Positions 50,884 through 59,139 of a stretch of DNA of 64,000 nt are shown piece after piece. Each line of letters opens with the position of its first letter. Within the stretch, counting starts at the first letter, position 1. The position numbers and the translations under genes were made by a program. The DNA comes from Microbispora sp. NBC_01189 (lineage in GTDB: Bacteria > Actinomycetota > Actinomycetes > Streptosporangiales > Streptosporangiaceae), in contig NZ_CP108581.1 of the NCBI RefSeq assembly GCF_036010665.1, forward strand, positions 2,895,501 to 2,959,500, given 5' to 3'. Below the pieces are notes generated by a model, which ran no database searches, had not been told where the DNA came from, and was given only the letters and a program-made list of their open reading frames with translations.

Positions 50884-51246
50884 ATGAGCGGCATGGAACG
50901 TGTGCTTGGAATCGGCGGATACTTCCTGCGCGCCGCCGACCCGGCGGCCCTGGGTGAGTGGTACCGCGAGTGCCTCGGCCTGGACGCCGACGAGAACGGC
51001 GTGTGGCGTCAGGAGGCCGGGGTGACGGTCTTCGCGACCTTCGAGTCCGAGACAGATTACTTCGGCTCCCGGGCCCAGCGGACGATGCTCAACTTCCGGG
51101 TCCGCGACCTGGACGCGATGCTCGCGCAACTGCGCGCCAAGGGAGCCGACGTGGCCGAGGAGACCGAGGACATGGAGGGCGTCGGCCGGTTCGGCTGGGT
51201 CACCGACCCCGAGGGCAACCGCGTCGAGCTGTGGCAGCCCAGCTGA
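50884..51246 (+). CDS. VOC (glyoxalase-like) protein
   Basis: 120 residues, one VOC module pair: VLGIGGYFLRAADPAALGEWYRECLGL, LNFRVRDLDAMLAQLRAKGADV and RFGWVTDPEGNRVELWQP. The ending ELWQP with acidic ligand is common in metal-binding VOC proteins. ATG 50884; ATG 50893 is the alternative. Convergent with GH65. Confidence 0.82.
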   Translation: MSGMERVLGIGGYFLRAADPAALGEWYRECLGLDADENGVWRQEAGVTVFATFESETDYFGSRAQRTMLNFRVRDLDAMLAQLRAKGADVAEETEDMEGVGRFGWVTDPEGNRVELWQPS

Positions 51247-51269
51247 CGGTGCCTCAACGCGGCCTCCGG

Positions 51270-53648
51270 TCACCCGTCGTGCCTGCGATCCGGCAGGGGG
51301 AACGTACGGCTGTCGCCGCGCCGGAGCCGGGCGTGCTGACCGTGCACCACGAGGTCCAGGGCGGTGGGGCCGTCGTCGGCCCGGGCGATCCGTACGCGGG
51401 CCGGGTCGGCGTCGACGTCGAGTTCCGCGCCTCGGTAGCGGAGGCACAGCGACAGCGTGGTGAGCTGTTCGGGGAGCACCGGGTTCAGGTGCAGGCCGTC
51501 GGGCCGGGCCTCCAGATCGAGGTAGCAGCGCTGGACCAGGTCCAGCGTGCCGGCCATGGCGCCCAGGTGGACACCCTCGGCGGTGGTCCCTCCCTGGACG
51601 TCGGTGATGTCACCCGTCAGCGTCTCGGTGAAGAACCGCCATGAGCCGGTGCGGTCCGAGCGCGCCAGCACCCAGGCGTGCACCACGGCGCTCAGCGTCG
51701 AACCGTGGCAGGTGCGGGCGAGGTAGTAGCGGATGGTGCGGCGGGTCAGGCCCGGCGCCGCCGGATAGCCCAGCCGGTCGAGGATCTGCCGCACCTCCCG
51801 GGCCGTGAGCAGGTAGAACAGCATGAGCACGTCGGCCTGCTTCGACGCCCGGTAACGGTCGGGGCTGTCGCTGGCGGCCTCCAGCGCCCGGTCCAGCCGG
51901 CGCACGCCCCGGTAACGATCCCAGTCCAGCTCCGCCAGGTGCTCGTATCCGGTGAACTGGCTGATGACGCCGTCGTGGAAGTCCACCCGCATTCGCCGGG
52001 TGATGTCCTCCCACCGCTCGGTCTCCACGTCCGTCAGGCCGAGACGGCGGCGCAGGTCGTCCCGCGCGCGTCGCGGCATCAGGTCGAGCGCCTGACGGGC
52101 GCGCAGCAGCAGCCACACCGTCATGATGTTGGTGTACGCGTTGTTGTCCAGGCCCGGGGACGCCGCGCCGGGACAACCGTCGTGATACTCGTCCGGGCCC
52201 ATCACGCCCCGGATCTCGTAGCGGCCCGACCCGGGATGGAGCCGCGCCAGCGAGGCGAAGAAGCGGGCGATCTCGACCAGGAGATGGGCGCCCGTCCCGG
52301 CGAGGAACTCCATGTCTCCGGTGATCGCGTAGTGCTGCCAGGCGTTGTAGGCGACGGCCAGCCCGACGTGCCGCTGAAGGTGGGTGTGGTCGGGCGTCCA
52401 CCGGCCGGAGCGGGGGTTGAGGTGGAACCGCTGGGTCTCGTCGCGTCCGTCGCTGCCGCTCTGCCAGGGGAACATCGCCCCCCGCAGGCCGGCGGCGCGG
52501 GCGGCGGCCCGGGCCTCCGGCAGCCGCCGCAGGCGATAGCGCAGCGCCCCGCGGGCGATCTCGGGGAACCGCAGGGTCAGCCAGGGCAGCACGAACAGCT
52601 CGTCCCAGAACACGTGTCCCCGGTACGCCTCGCCGTGCAGGCCGCGTGCGGGCACGCCCGCGTCGAGGCCGGCGGTGTGCGGTGACAGGGTCTGCAACAC
52701 GTGGAAGGTGTTCAGGCGGATGTCCCGCTGGGTGTGCGGGCCCGTCACCTCCAGCCGGGCCCGATCCCACAGGTCACGCCAGGCGATCTCGTGCTGTTCC
52801 AGGAGTTCGCCGAACCCGGGCGCGAGCCCGGCCCGCCGCAGCGCGGACGAGGTCGCGTCGGCGACCGCGAGGTCGCGCGACGTGGTGAGCGCCACCGTCT
52901 TGACGACCGTGACGGGGTGGTCCCGGTCCAGCGGCAGCACGCGTGTCTCCATGACGTGGTCGTCGTGTCGCTCGATCTCCGCCCCGCCTCCGCCGCCGGA
53001 GACGTCGATCCGCGCGGCCAGGGCGACCTCGATGCCGGAAGAGCGGGTGCGCGCGCGGAGCCACGTCAGGGGCTCCGCGATTCCCGTCGCGTGCTCTGTC
53101 AGGTGGTCGCCCCGCAGGTCGCGATACCGCGCCACTCCCGAGTTGGCCACCCGGCCGTCGAGCCCGGAGCGTACGCGGAGAGGCCCCGACCAGTTCTCGG
53201 CCGTGAAGGTCGTCTCCAGAGCGGCCAGGTAGGGGTCGGCCATGGAGACCAGGCGGCGCTGCCGTACGGAGGTGGCGCGGCCCTCGGCGTCCCGGAACCG
53301 GATCAGCCGGTGCAGGACGGCGTGGCGCATGTCCAGGTCCTGCCGGTACCGGAGCAGGTCCGCCGTGCCGGGGGAGAACCATGGGCAGCCGGGCGTCGCG
53401 AAGGTCAGCGGCAGCCAGTTCGGCAGGTTGACCATGTCCTCGTTGGTCAGCCGATGGCCGGCGATGTCCGACGTGAGCCGGTCGTAGCATCCGGCGACGT
53501 ACGTCCCCGGGTAGTGGACGGCGCCGGCCTCGGCCTCGGGTGCCGCGCCCCGCGTGGCGAACCGGCCGTTGCCCAGCGTGCACAGCGCCTCGCGCAGTCC
53601 TTCGTGATCGGGATCGAACCCCTCGTAAGTCAGCGACCACGGATTCAA
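51270..53648 (-). CDS. Glycoside hydrolase family 65 protein (disaccharide phosphorylase type)
   Basis: 792 residues. N-terminal beta-sandwich (NPWSLTYEGFDPDHEGLREALCTLGNGRFATRG), (alpha/alpha)6 catalytic barrel with HVFWDELFVLPWL, the general-acid Glu in VMGPDEYHDG, the phosphate/substrate loop GGTTAEGVHLGAMAGTLDLVQR, and KQADVLMLFYLL. Family members phosphorolyse maltose, trehalose or kojibiose to glucose 1-phosphate. The exact sugar cannot be read. No beta-phosphoglucomutase is adjacent. An imperfect DosR-type half site (TCGGGAC) lies 85 bp upstream. Confidence 0.92.
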   Translation of the reverse strand: MNPWSLTYEGFDPDHEGLREALCTLGNGRFATRGAAPEAEAGAVHYPGTYVAGCYDRLTSDIAGHRLTNEDMVNLPNWLPLTFATPGCPWFSPGTADLLRYRQDLDMRHAVLHRLIRFRDAEGRATSVRQRRLVSMADPYLAALETTFTAENWSGPLRVRSGLDGRVANSGVARYRDLRGDHLTEHATGIAEPLTWLRARTRSSGIEVALAARIDVSGGGGGAEIERHDDHVMETRVLPLDRDHPVTVVKTVALTTSRDLAVADATSSALRRAGLAPGFGELLEQHEIAWRDLWDRARLEVTGPHTQRDIRLNTFHVLQTLSPHTAGLDAGVPARGLHGEAYRGHVFWDELFVLPWLTLRFPEIARGALRYRLRRLPEARAAARAAGLRGAMFPWQSGSDGRDETQRFHLNPRSGRWTPDHTHLQRHVGLAVAYNAWQHYAITGDMEFLAGTGAHLLVEIARFFASLARLHPGSGRYEIRGVMGPDEYHDGCPGAASPGLDNNAYTNIMTVWLLLRARQALDLMPRRARDDLRRRLGLTDVETERWEDITRRMRVDFHDGVISQFTGYEHLAELDWDRYRGVRRLDRALEAASDSPDRYRASKQADVLMLFYLLTAREVRQILDRLGYPAAPGLTRRTIRYYLARTCHGSTLSAVVHAWVLARSDRTGSWRFFTETLTGDITDVQGGTTAEGVHLGAMAGTLDLVQRCYLDLEARPDGLHLNPVLPEQLTTLSLCLRYRGAELDVDADPARVRIARADDGPTALDLVVHGQHARLRRGDSRTFPLPDRRHDG

Positions 53649-53699
53649 CGCAGCTCCTCCCGGCGCACCCGCTCCGGCAGCGCGGGCGGGTCGTTCCGC

Positions 53700-53820
53700 T
53701 CACGCAGCGCTCGATCGCCGGATCCGCGAGGGTCCCGACCGGCCGATCAGCAGCGAACGCACCGGCGGCACGAAGAAGTCCGACGTGGTGCAGACGTACG
53801 CGGCCGCGTTGTGTCCCAGC
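53700..53820 (-). pseudogene. C-terminal gene fragment (NAAAYVCTTSDFFVPPVRSL)
   Basis: Leftward frame of about 40 codons with coding-like bias, ending LLIGRSGPSRIRRSSAA and a stop. It has no start signal and begins within the 3' part of the gap after the small gene at 53833. Family not recognised. Confidence 0.35.
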
Positions 53821-53832
53821 CGAGTCCTGTGC

Positions 53833-54096
53833 TTACTCGGTCCGGGAAGGCTCTTCGATCATGCCGAGAGTGTCCTGCTCGTTGCGGTGCAGGATCACCC
53901 TGTTGATCGCCGCGACCATCTCCTGCCTGGTGTAGGCGCCCTCCGGGATCTCGTTCAGGTGCGCGAGCATGTCGGCGGTCAGGTGCAGACGCGCCGACGC
54001 CTTCGCGTAGACATCCCGGACCGCGACCGTTTCGCGTCCGCGGTACACCTCGTCGAGCACCTGCCGCATCTCGTCCTGGAAAACGTGACTGGGCAT
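53833..54096 (-). CDS. Small stress-type protein with DUF2795-like C-terminal motif
   Basis: 87 residues from ATG 54096 (GTG 54108 is the alternative; AGGGGG abuts that GTG and is better spaced for the ATG). All-helical: FQDEMRQVLDEVYRGRETVAVRDVYAKASARL, then MLAHLNEIPEGAYTRQEMVAAINRVI, which resembles the L-x2-LP-x3-Y-x6-V-x2-AI pattern of DUF2795. No known role. A DosR/OsdR-type palindrome lies 63 bp upstream. Confidence 0.6.
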   Translation of the reverse strand: MPSHVFQDEMRQVLDEVYRGRETVAVRDVYAKASARLHLTADMLAHLNEIPEGAYTRQEMVAAINRVILHRNEQDTLGMIEEPSRTE

Positions 54097-54146
54097 CTCG
54101 CGTTCCACCCCCTGGTCCCTGGCTCCGTACCCACGGACCGGTGTGA

Positions 54147-54284
54147 TCCCACTTCGACTTCGGGACGTTCGTCCGCAGGCGCATGCTCGTACGCCTGTGC
54201 CGCCTGCCCGGCAAGAAGGAACTGGAGGCGTGCATCCAACTGGAGCTCTCGCCCATCCCGCCGGAACGGGGAACCCACCCCTGA
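54147..54284 (+). pseudogene. Possible gene fragment (RRRMLVRLCRLPGKKELEAC)
   Basis: 45 codons on the plus strand from an upstream stop to TGA at 54282, reading SHFDFGTFVRRRMLVRLCRL and on to IQLELSPIPPERGTHP with good codon bias. No start signal except ATG 54183. It overlaps the DosR-like palindrome, so one of the two readings may be chance. Confidence 0.3.
54159..54178. promoter_or_regulatory. DosR/OsdR-type palindrome upstream of the small stress gene
   Basis: TTCGGGACGTTCGTCCGCAG against consensus TTSGGGACTWWAGTCCCSAA: the left half is perfect, the right half keeps GTCC. Centre about 72 bp from ATG 54096 and 60 bp from GTG 54108. Confidence 0.45.
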
Positions 54285-54307
54285 CCCCGAAGACCAGGTG
54301 GCGGTGG

Positions 54308-54682
54308 TCAAGGCGCGAGCGTCTCCAGAGCGAGAAGGTCGCGCATCGACACCATGCCGATCAGGCGCCCGTCCTGGTCCACCGGAATGTGACGGATGCC
54401 GTAGTCGAGCATGCGGCGGGCCACCTCACGCGTGTCCTCGTCCAAGGTCGCGGTCTTGATGTCCGACGACGCGCACATCCCCGCGCTCAGGGCGGCGGGG
54501 TCGGCGGATGTGGCAAGCGCCGTCACGAGGTCCCGTTCTGTGATCACTCCTGTGACCCGGTCCGCTTCGAGTACGGCGAGCGCGCCGATGTTCTTCTCCG
54601 TCATCCGGCGCGCCACCTCGGGCAGTTTCGCAGTCACCGGGCACCCGAACACCAGGGGACGGTAAACGTTGGCGATACGCAT
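54308..54682 (-). CDS. CBS-domain pair protein
   Basis: 124 residues, two CBS domains only (KLPEVARRMTEKNIGALAVLEADRVTGVITERDL and TREVARRMLDYGIRHIPVDQDGRLIGMVSMRDLL). Each ends in the I/V-S/T-x-R-D-L nucleotide-binding motif. Stand-alone CBS pairs sense adenine nucleotides and are frequent in dormancy regulons (hypoxic response protein 1 type). ATG 54682 with GAGGAGG 9-10 bp upstream. Confidence 0.88.
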   Translation of the reverse strand: MRIANVYRPLVFGCPVTAKLPEVARRMTEKNIGALAVLEADRVTGVITERDLVTALATSADPAALSAGMCASSDIKTATLDEDTREVARRMLDYGIRHIPVDQDGRLIGMVSMRDLLALETLAP

Positions 54683-54738
54683 GCGTCCTCCCCTCCTCAC
54701 CAGTACATCCAGCCAACCACACCGCCGTGGGACGCCGG

Positions 54739-55000
54739 TCAGCCGCTGGGCGTGATGAGTCCGTAGTGGCCGTCGTAGCGGTGATAGACGACGTTGCCTC
54801 GCCCGGTCCGCCTGCCGGCGAAGAACACGAAGGGCAGACCGCTCGCCGCCACTCCTGGTCGACGTCTACGGGATGTCGCCCGCGCAGGTCCTCCCAGTCC
54901 CGGGTCGTACGGCGCAGCCGGATCCGGAGCCTGTCCTCCAGGAGGCGGATGGCCTGGTTCGTGCGTGAGCGCGGTCAGGGCCGCGACGCTTTCGCGTCGT
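54739..55000 (-). pseudogene. Broken long-form ribosome hibernation promoting factor (HPF/RaiA) gene
   Basis: The last 37 codons read leftward SGLPFVFFAGRRTGRGNVVY and HRYDGHYGLITPSG, the C-terminal dimerisation domain of long HPF. Upstream but in another frame is NQAIRLLEDRLRIRLRRTTR DWEDLRG-like sequence, the end of the N-terminal ribosome-binding domain, and in a third frame RESVAALTALTHEP. At least two frame breaks (near 54842 and 54958) separate the parts, and no full frame exists. HPF stops translation in resting cells. Confidence 0.65.
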
Positions 55001-55130
55001 GGACGCCTCCTGGACGGACACCGCGCACCGCGCCGCCGCGGCGTGCCCGGCCCGGCGTGCCTCCACCCATCTCACAGCGCTGCGCTGCATCGCCCCTCCC
55101 GAGGTCACCGCCGAACGCCGCGGACGACTC

Positions 55131-55826
55131 CTACCGGTCGCGCGGGCCGGGGTCGATCCAGCCCGCCACGCCCACGCAGGCCTCGTTGCCCTCGGGGTCG
55201 GCCAGCACCCAGTGCGACGGCGCGTACGCGTCGGAGACCAGGCGGCCGCCGGCCGCGATCGCCGCCGCCATCCGCGCCTCGGCCTGGTCGTACGGCACCC
55301 AGACGTCGACGTGCACCCGGTTGCGCTGCGGGCGCGGCGCGTCCATCCGCTGGAAGTAGAACGCCGCGCCGCGACGGTGCGGGTCGATCAGGTCTTCCGG
55401 GCTGTTCGCGCGGTCCTCGTAGCCGAGCAGGGCCCGCCAGAACGCCACCACCTCGGCGCCGGCGAGGGCGTCGACGGTGACCTGCACACTCTGCACGGCC
55501 GAGGGATCGGCGGGGATGCCGAGCGTGCGGGCCACCTCCGAGATCCGCCGGGCCAGTTCGGCGTCCCGGCCGCTCAGCCCGTAGAAGTCCGCGATCGTGA
55601 TCAGCCGTACCGTGACGCCCTCGTGGCGCAGGTCGACGTCGGGGTGTCCGCTTCCCACGCCGGGCAGCTCGCTGATCGCCCGCACGAGCGCGGCCCCGGC
55701 CGCGAACGACCCGGTACGGAAGTAGGCGCACGCCCCCTCACCCAGCACCCGCCAGTCCTCCAGGCCGCCGATCTCGTGGAACTGCTGCGGCCTGATCCGG
55801 TCGGTCTTCTGCGTGGCGTCGGTCAT
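55131..55826 (-). CDS. Pterin-4a-carbinolamine dehydratase-like domain fused to VOC domain
   Basis: 231 residues. The N-terminal 105 residues match the PCD/DCoH fold (GGLEDWRVLGEGACAYFRTGSFAAGAALVRAI, HPDVDLRHEGVTVRLITIAD and GLSGRDAELARRISEVARTLG, with the family HPDV-x-H pattern). The C-terminal part is a VOC module (VQSVQVTVDALAGAEVVAFWRALLGY and NRVHVDVWVPYDQAEARMAAAI, WVLADPEGNEACV). ATG 55826. The fusion suggests linked chemistry on one substrate, but the pterin role is unproven. Confidence 0.8.
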   Translation of the reverse strand: MTDATQKTDRIRPQQFHEIGGLEDWRVLGEGACAYFRTGSFAAGAALVRAISELPGVGSGHPDVDLRHEGVTVRLITIADFYGLSGRDAELARRISEVARTLGIPADPSAVQSVQVTVDALAGAEVVAFWRALLGYEDRANSPEDLIDPHRRGAAFYFQRMDAPRPQRNRVHVDVWVPYDQAEARMAAAIAAGGRLVSDAYAPSHWVLADPEGNEACVGVAGWIDPGPRDR

Positions 55827-55899
55827 CCCGGCAGCGTAACGTCCGGACCCGACAATCCACGCGCCCCCGAAGCGGCGGCCGCGACCGCCGGAGGACGAC

Positions 55900-56715
55900 A
55901 TGACCGGCCAGTCCAGCACCCACGGCATCACGATGTCCGCCGGCGGGGTCGTCAAGACGTACGCGTCCTGGGACCGCGGTGAGCACGAGCGGGAATGGCG
56001 CGCGCTGAACCTGCTGGCGCGGTACGCGCCCGGCCTGGCTCCGCTTCCCCTGGAGGCGGACCTGCGCGCTGAGCCGCCGGTCATCGTGATGTCCAGGCTG
56101 GACGGGGATCCGCTCCGAGGGCGGGCCGTCACGCCCGGACAGATCGGCGCCATGGCTGAGGCGATCACCACCCTGCACGCGTCGGTGCCCGAGCCCGTGC
56201 TGACCGGACTGGCTCCGTCGCCGTGGAACCCCAGCGTGGCGGTGGCCAAGGCCCGGCGGCTCCGTGCGGAGCGGCCGTATCCGGGTGAGGACCCGCTGGT
56301 GCTGCGGGCCTTCGCGGCGGGCGCGGAGTGGCTCGACAGCCGTCCTCTCGACGAACTGGCCGAGGCGACGGTCACGCCGGTGTTCGGCCTGTCGGACGGC
56401 AACCTGGCCAACTACCTGTGGGACGGCGAGCGCGTGCGGCTGGTCGACTGGGAGGACTCCGGCCGCAGCGACTGTGCCTTCGAACTCGCCGAGGTCGTCG
56501 AGCACATCTCCCGGTTCGACGGGGCCTTCGATGGCTCCGCGCTGCTGGAACACTTCGATCTGACGGCGGCAGAGACGGACCGCGTCCGGGAAATCCGGCG
56601 TCTGCTCGCCTTCGTCTGGCTGCTCATGCTCGGCCCGGGCGGTCTCTTCGCCGAGCGCAACGCAGGCGACGCGCTGGAGCGACAAGGAAAGCGAGTCCTC
56701 AGCCTGTTCGCCTGA
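55900..56715 (+). CDS. Aminoglycoside phosphotransferase-family kinase-like protein
   Basis: 271 residues with APH/choline-kinase fold. Catalytic loop reads FGLSDGNLANYLWDG, where the usual His-Gly-Asp is Ser-Asp-Gly but the Asp and Asn are kept. The DFG-equivalent is VRLVDWEDSGRSD. The N-terminal nucleotide lobe is short (MSAGGVVKTYASWDRGEHEREWRALNLL, with the Lys of VVKTY). Substrate unknown, not evidence of resistance by itself. Divergent from the PCD-VOC gene. Confidence 0.8.
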   Translation: MTGQSSTHGITMSAGGVVKTYASWDRGEHEREWRALNLLARYAPGLAPLPLEADLRAEPPVIVMSRLDGDPLRGRAVTPGQIGAMAEAITTLHASVPEPVLTGLAPSPWNPSVAVAKARRLRAERPYPGEDPLVLRAFAAGAEWLDSRPLDELAEATVTPVFGLSDGNLANYLWDGERVRLVDWEDSGRSDCAFELAEVVEHISRFDGAFDGSALLEHFDLTAAETDRVREIRRLLAFVWLLMLGPGGLFAERNAGDALERQGKRVLSLFA

Positions 56716-56721
56716 GCGACC

Positions 56722-57318
56722 TCACGGCCTTCGGTCTGCCGCCAGGGCGGTTTCCACACCCGGCGCCACCACGGCGCGGAACGCCGCGTCCAACTCGGTG
56801 GGCGTGGCGGTGATCTCGCCGTCCACCCACTTCCGCAGCAGCGCCATGAACGCCCCCACGACGCAGGTCACCATCAGGTCGAGCGAGGGCGGCGGTGTGC
56901 TTCGCGGAGGGAGGGCCGCCAGCAGTTCGTCGCGTACGACCGTGGCCAGGATCTGTTCGCCGCGCGCGAGCACGGCGCTGCCTCCGCGCCGTCCGAGCAA
57001 CGCGCGCGCCAGCCGGCGCTGCTCGTGCAGGTGCTCGAACATCGGCAGGCTGAACGCGAACAGCGTGTCCGGCCCGGCCGCGGGAGCGAGACGAAGCAGG
57101 CCGGAGAGCTCGTCGAGGTTGCTGAACAGCACGTCCTGCTTGTCGGTGAAGTGCGCGTAGAAGGTCGAGCGGCCGACGTCGGCGCGGTTGATCAGTTCGG
57201 TGACCGTCACCGCCTCGTAGCCCTTCTCCAGAATCAGCTCCAGCAATGCCTGCTGAACGGCCTTCCGGGTGCGCCGTACCCGGCGGTCGGTGCTCTCCCG
57301 CCGCGGGTTTCCGAACAC
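56722..57318 (-). CDS. TetR-family transcriptional regulator
   Basis: 198 residues from GTG 57318 (AAAGGGGG just upstream). N-terminal HTH: RKAVQQALLELILEKGYEAVTVTELINRADVGRSTFYAHFTDKQDVLF. C-terminal ligand domain (FAFSLPMFEHLHEQRRLARALLGRRGG and LMVTCVVGAFMALLRKWVDGE) of the TetR_C group. Divergent from the methyltransferase, sharing a 118-bp control region with a perfect palindrome. Confidence 0.88.
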   Translation of the reverse strand: MFGNPRRESTDRRVRRTRKAVQQALLELILEKGYEAVTVTELINRADVGRSTFYAHFTDKQDVLFSNLDELSGLLRLAPAAGPDTLFAFSLPMFEHLHEQRRLARALLGRRGGSAVLARGEQILATVVRDELLAALPPRSTPPPSLDLMVTCVVGAFMALLRKWVDGEITATPTELDAAFRAVVAPGVETALAADRRP

Positions 57319-57408
57319 GTTTCCCCCTTTGTTCAGTACGGCACGGCCTGACCGATTTGCTTGTTGACCACTCCGGCCCGGCGAATCGATCATTTATAAC
57401 CGAACAGG

Positions 57409-57422
57409 TTGTTCCGGAACAA
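57409..57422. promoter_or_regulatory. Palindromic operator candidate for the TetR regulator
   Basis: TTGTTCCGGAACAA, a perfect 14-bp palindrome, 15 bp before the methyltransferase GTG and 91 bp before the tetR start. An overlapping outer copy GAACAGGTTGTTC adds a second inverted repeat. Confidence 0.6.
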
Positions 57423-57436
57423 GAAGGAGAAGCGCT

Positions 57437-58099
57437 GTGGTCAGGGGAAAGCTCATGCACCGTCACTCGGAAAACGATGACGGGGGCGGCGTGATCAATT
57501 ATCCGCGGGGTTATGAAATTCTGGCCGAAATCGGGTTCGCTGGGCGTCGCCGCAGCGTTTTCACCCGTCTGGCCGCGTTGTCCGGGGCAGGGCCGGGTGA
57601 TCGGATTCTGGACGTCGGCTGCGGCACCGGCTACCTGAGCCGGGTGCTGGCTCCTCTCGTGGGCCCCGAGGGGCGGGTGATCGGCCTCGACCCGTCGCTT
57701 CCGATGATCGAGCATGCGCGCCGGCGCTCACCCGGCAACTGCTCCTACGAGGTGGGCGAGGGGCAGGCGTTGCCCTTCCCGGACGCCTCGTTCGACATTG
57801 TGGTCTCCAGCTTCGCGGTGCATCACATGCCGGGCTCGGCCCGAGGCGCCGCCGTGCAGGAGATGTTCCGCGTCCTGCGGCCGGGCGGACGGCTGCTGAT
57901 CGCCGAGTTCCGCCCGCCGGTCAACCCCCTCGCCGCCCGCCTGGCCGAAATCGTGGCGGGTCCGGCGGTACGGCCCACCATGCCGGAACTGCTCGCCACC
58001 CTGGTGCCCGGCGCCGGTCTCCGCGTCGAGAGCACGGGCACCGTCGGCCCGGTGCTCTACTACGTGAACGCCGTCCGCCCTCCCGCCACCCGCTCCTGA
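57437..58099 (+). CDS. SAM-dependent methyltransferase (UbiE/type 11)
   Basis: 220 residues from GTG 57437 (AAGGAG 7 bp upstream). Motif I ILDVGCGTGYLSRVLAPLV, motif II VIGLDPSLPMIEHA, then YEVGEGQALPFPDASFDIVVSSFAVHHM and VLRPGGRLLIAEF. Very likely regulated by the divergent TetR. Substrate unknown. Confidence 0.86.
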   Translation: MVRGKLMHRHSENDDGGGVINYPRGYEILAEIGFAGRRRSVFTRLAALSGAGPGDRILDVGCGTGYLSRVLAPLVGPEGRVIGLDPSLPMIEHARRRSPGNCSYEVGEGQALPFPDASFDIVVSSFAVHHMPGSARGAAVQEMFRVLRPGGRLLIAEFRPPVNPLAARLAEIVAGPAVRPTMPELLATLVPGAGLRVESTGTVGPVLYYVNAVRPPATRS

Positions 58100-58173
58100 A
58101 TTCCGGAGGCCGGCCGCTCCTCTGTGCGCGAACAGGCGTGTCGCCGGAGATCCGGTCGTGTCAGACTCCAGAC

Positions 58174-58545
58174 ATGGCAGCTTCGGGCCGACCAGTGGTC
58201 GTCGACATCCGGACGCGCCGGGACGGCGAGAAGCGCGGCCCGGAGATTCCCGACGGCCCTGACCGGCTGCTGCGCACCGTGTACGGCGAGATCCTCCGCG
58301 ACGAGCGGCTGGACCAGGACCGCACGCTTGAGGACGTGGCGCGCGCGGTCGGGATGTCCAAGCAGTACCTGTCGGAGGTCGAGCGCGGCCGCAAGGAGCC
58401 GTCGTCGGAGATGCTGCATTCGGTGTGCGACGCGCTCGGACTGCCGATCGAGCACCTGCTCACCCGCGCCGTACGGCGGATCACGGCGTCGCGCCGGATC
58501 GCCGGGCGCGGCGCGTCCGGCACGACGCTGCTGCTGGCGGCGTGA
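58174..58545 (+). CDS. XRE-family regulator, ClgR/PopR-like
   Basis: 123 residues. HTH RTLEDVARAVGMSKQYLSEVERGRKEPSSEMLHSVCDALGLPIEHLL closely follows the ClgR pattern (YLSEVERG-x-KE-x-SSE-x-L). Adjacent and convergent to a clpP pair. In Streptomyces ClgR activates clpP1P2 and its paralogue PopR activates clpP3P4. Here the pair lacks clpX next to it, so PopR-like is favoured. The C-terminal tail (SRRIAGRGASGTTLLLAA) ends in small hydrophobic residues, like the Ala-rich degron by which Clp removes these regulators. Confidence 0.75.
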   Translation: MAASGRPVVVDIRTRRDGEKRGPEIPDGPDRLLRTVYGEILRDERLDQDRTLEDVARAVGMSKQYLSEVERGRKEPSSEMLHSVCDALGLPIEHLLTRAVRRITASRRIAGRGASGTTLLLAA

Positions 58546-58548
58546 GCG

Positions 58549-59139
58549 CTACGCGCGGGTGTCGATCAGCTCGTCGGCCAGGCCGTACTCGATGGCCTCG
58601 CGGGCGCTGAAGATCCGGTCCCGGTCGGTGTCCCTGCGCAGCCGCTCGACGTCCACCCCGGTGTGGCGGCTGAGGATCTCCTCGGTCTGCGTGCGCATCC
58701 GCATCACCTCGGCCGCCTGGAGTGCCAGGTCGGAGATGGTGCCCTGCCCCTGGGTGGACGGCTGGTGCAGCAGCACGCGGGAGTGGTTCAGCACGAACCG
58801 CCGTCCGGGGGCTCCGGCGGCGAAAAGCACCGCGGCCGCGGAGGCCGCCTGGCCCATGCAGTATGTCGCGACCTTCGCGCGGATGAACTGCATGGTGTCG
58901 TAGATCGCGAGCATCGCGGTCGACGACCCGCCGGGGGAGTTGATGTACAGGTTGATCTCCTGGTCCGGGCTGTCCGCCTCCAGGTGGAGCAACTGTGCCA
59001 TCACGACGTTCGCGACGCCGTCGTCGATCTCGGTGCCGAGGAAGATGATCCGCTCATTGAGCAGCCGGCTGAAGATGTCGAACGACCGCTCACCGACCGG
59101 CGTCTTCTCGATCACGTACGGAATCGTGTACTGCGTCAT
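58549..59139 (-). CDS. clpP: ClpP protease subunit (second gene of pair)
   Basis: 196 residues. Catalytic S100 in [11 protein letters not shown]125 in LLHQPS, and an Asp in [11 protein letters not shown]. The N-terminal axial loop [27 protein letters not shown] is present. ATGA overlap with the upstream clpP, so the two subunits are made together and probably form a mixed double ring. Not beside clpX, unlike the housekeeping clpP1P2. Confidence 0.93.
   Translation of the reverse strand: MTQYTIPYVIEKTPVGERSFDIFSRLLNERIIFLGTEIDDGVANVVMAQLLHLEADSPDQEINLYINSPGGSSTAMLAIYDTMQFIRAKVATYCMGQAASAAAVLFAAGAPGRRFVLNHSRVLLHQPSTQGQGTISDLALQAAEVMRMRTQTEEILSRHTGVDVERLRRDTDRDRIFSAREAIEYGLADELIDTRA

Noticed and set aside
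53732-53745. TCGGGAC half site upstream of GH65 as an operator
   Set aside because: The second half is unrelated (GCGGA), and the site lies in a coding-like fragment.
54729-54742. GGGAC-GCCG-GTCAG as a DosR box for the CBS gene
   Set aside because: Only one half matches and it overlaps the stop of the broken HPF gene; too weak to list as a site.
55900-56715. Aminoglycoside resistance gene
   Set aside because: Only the kinase fold is shared; the catalytic His-Gly-Asp is changed and no resistance-specific motif or context is seen.
58160-58545. Toxin-antitoxin interpretation of the XRE gene
   Set aside because: No small toxin-like partner gene; the ClgR-type helix and neighbouring clpP pair give a better explanation.
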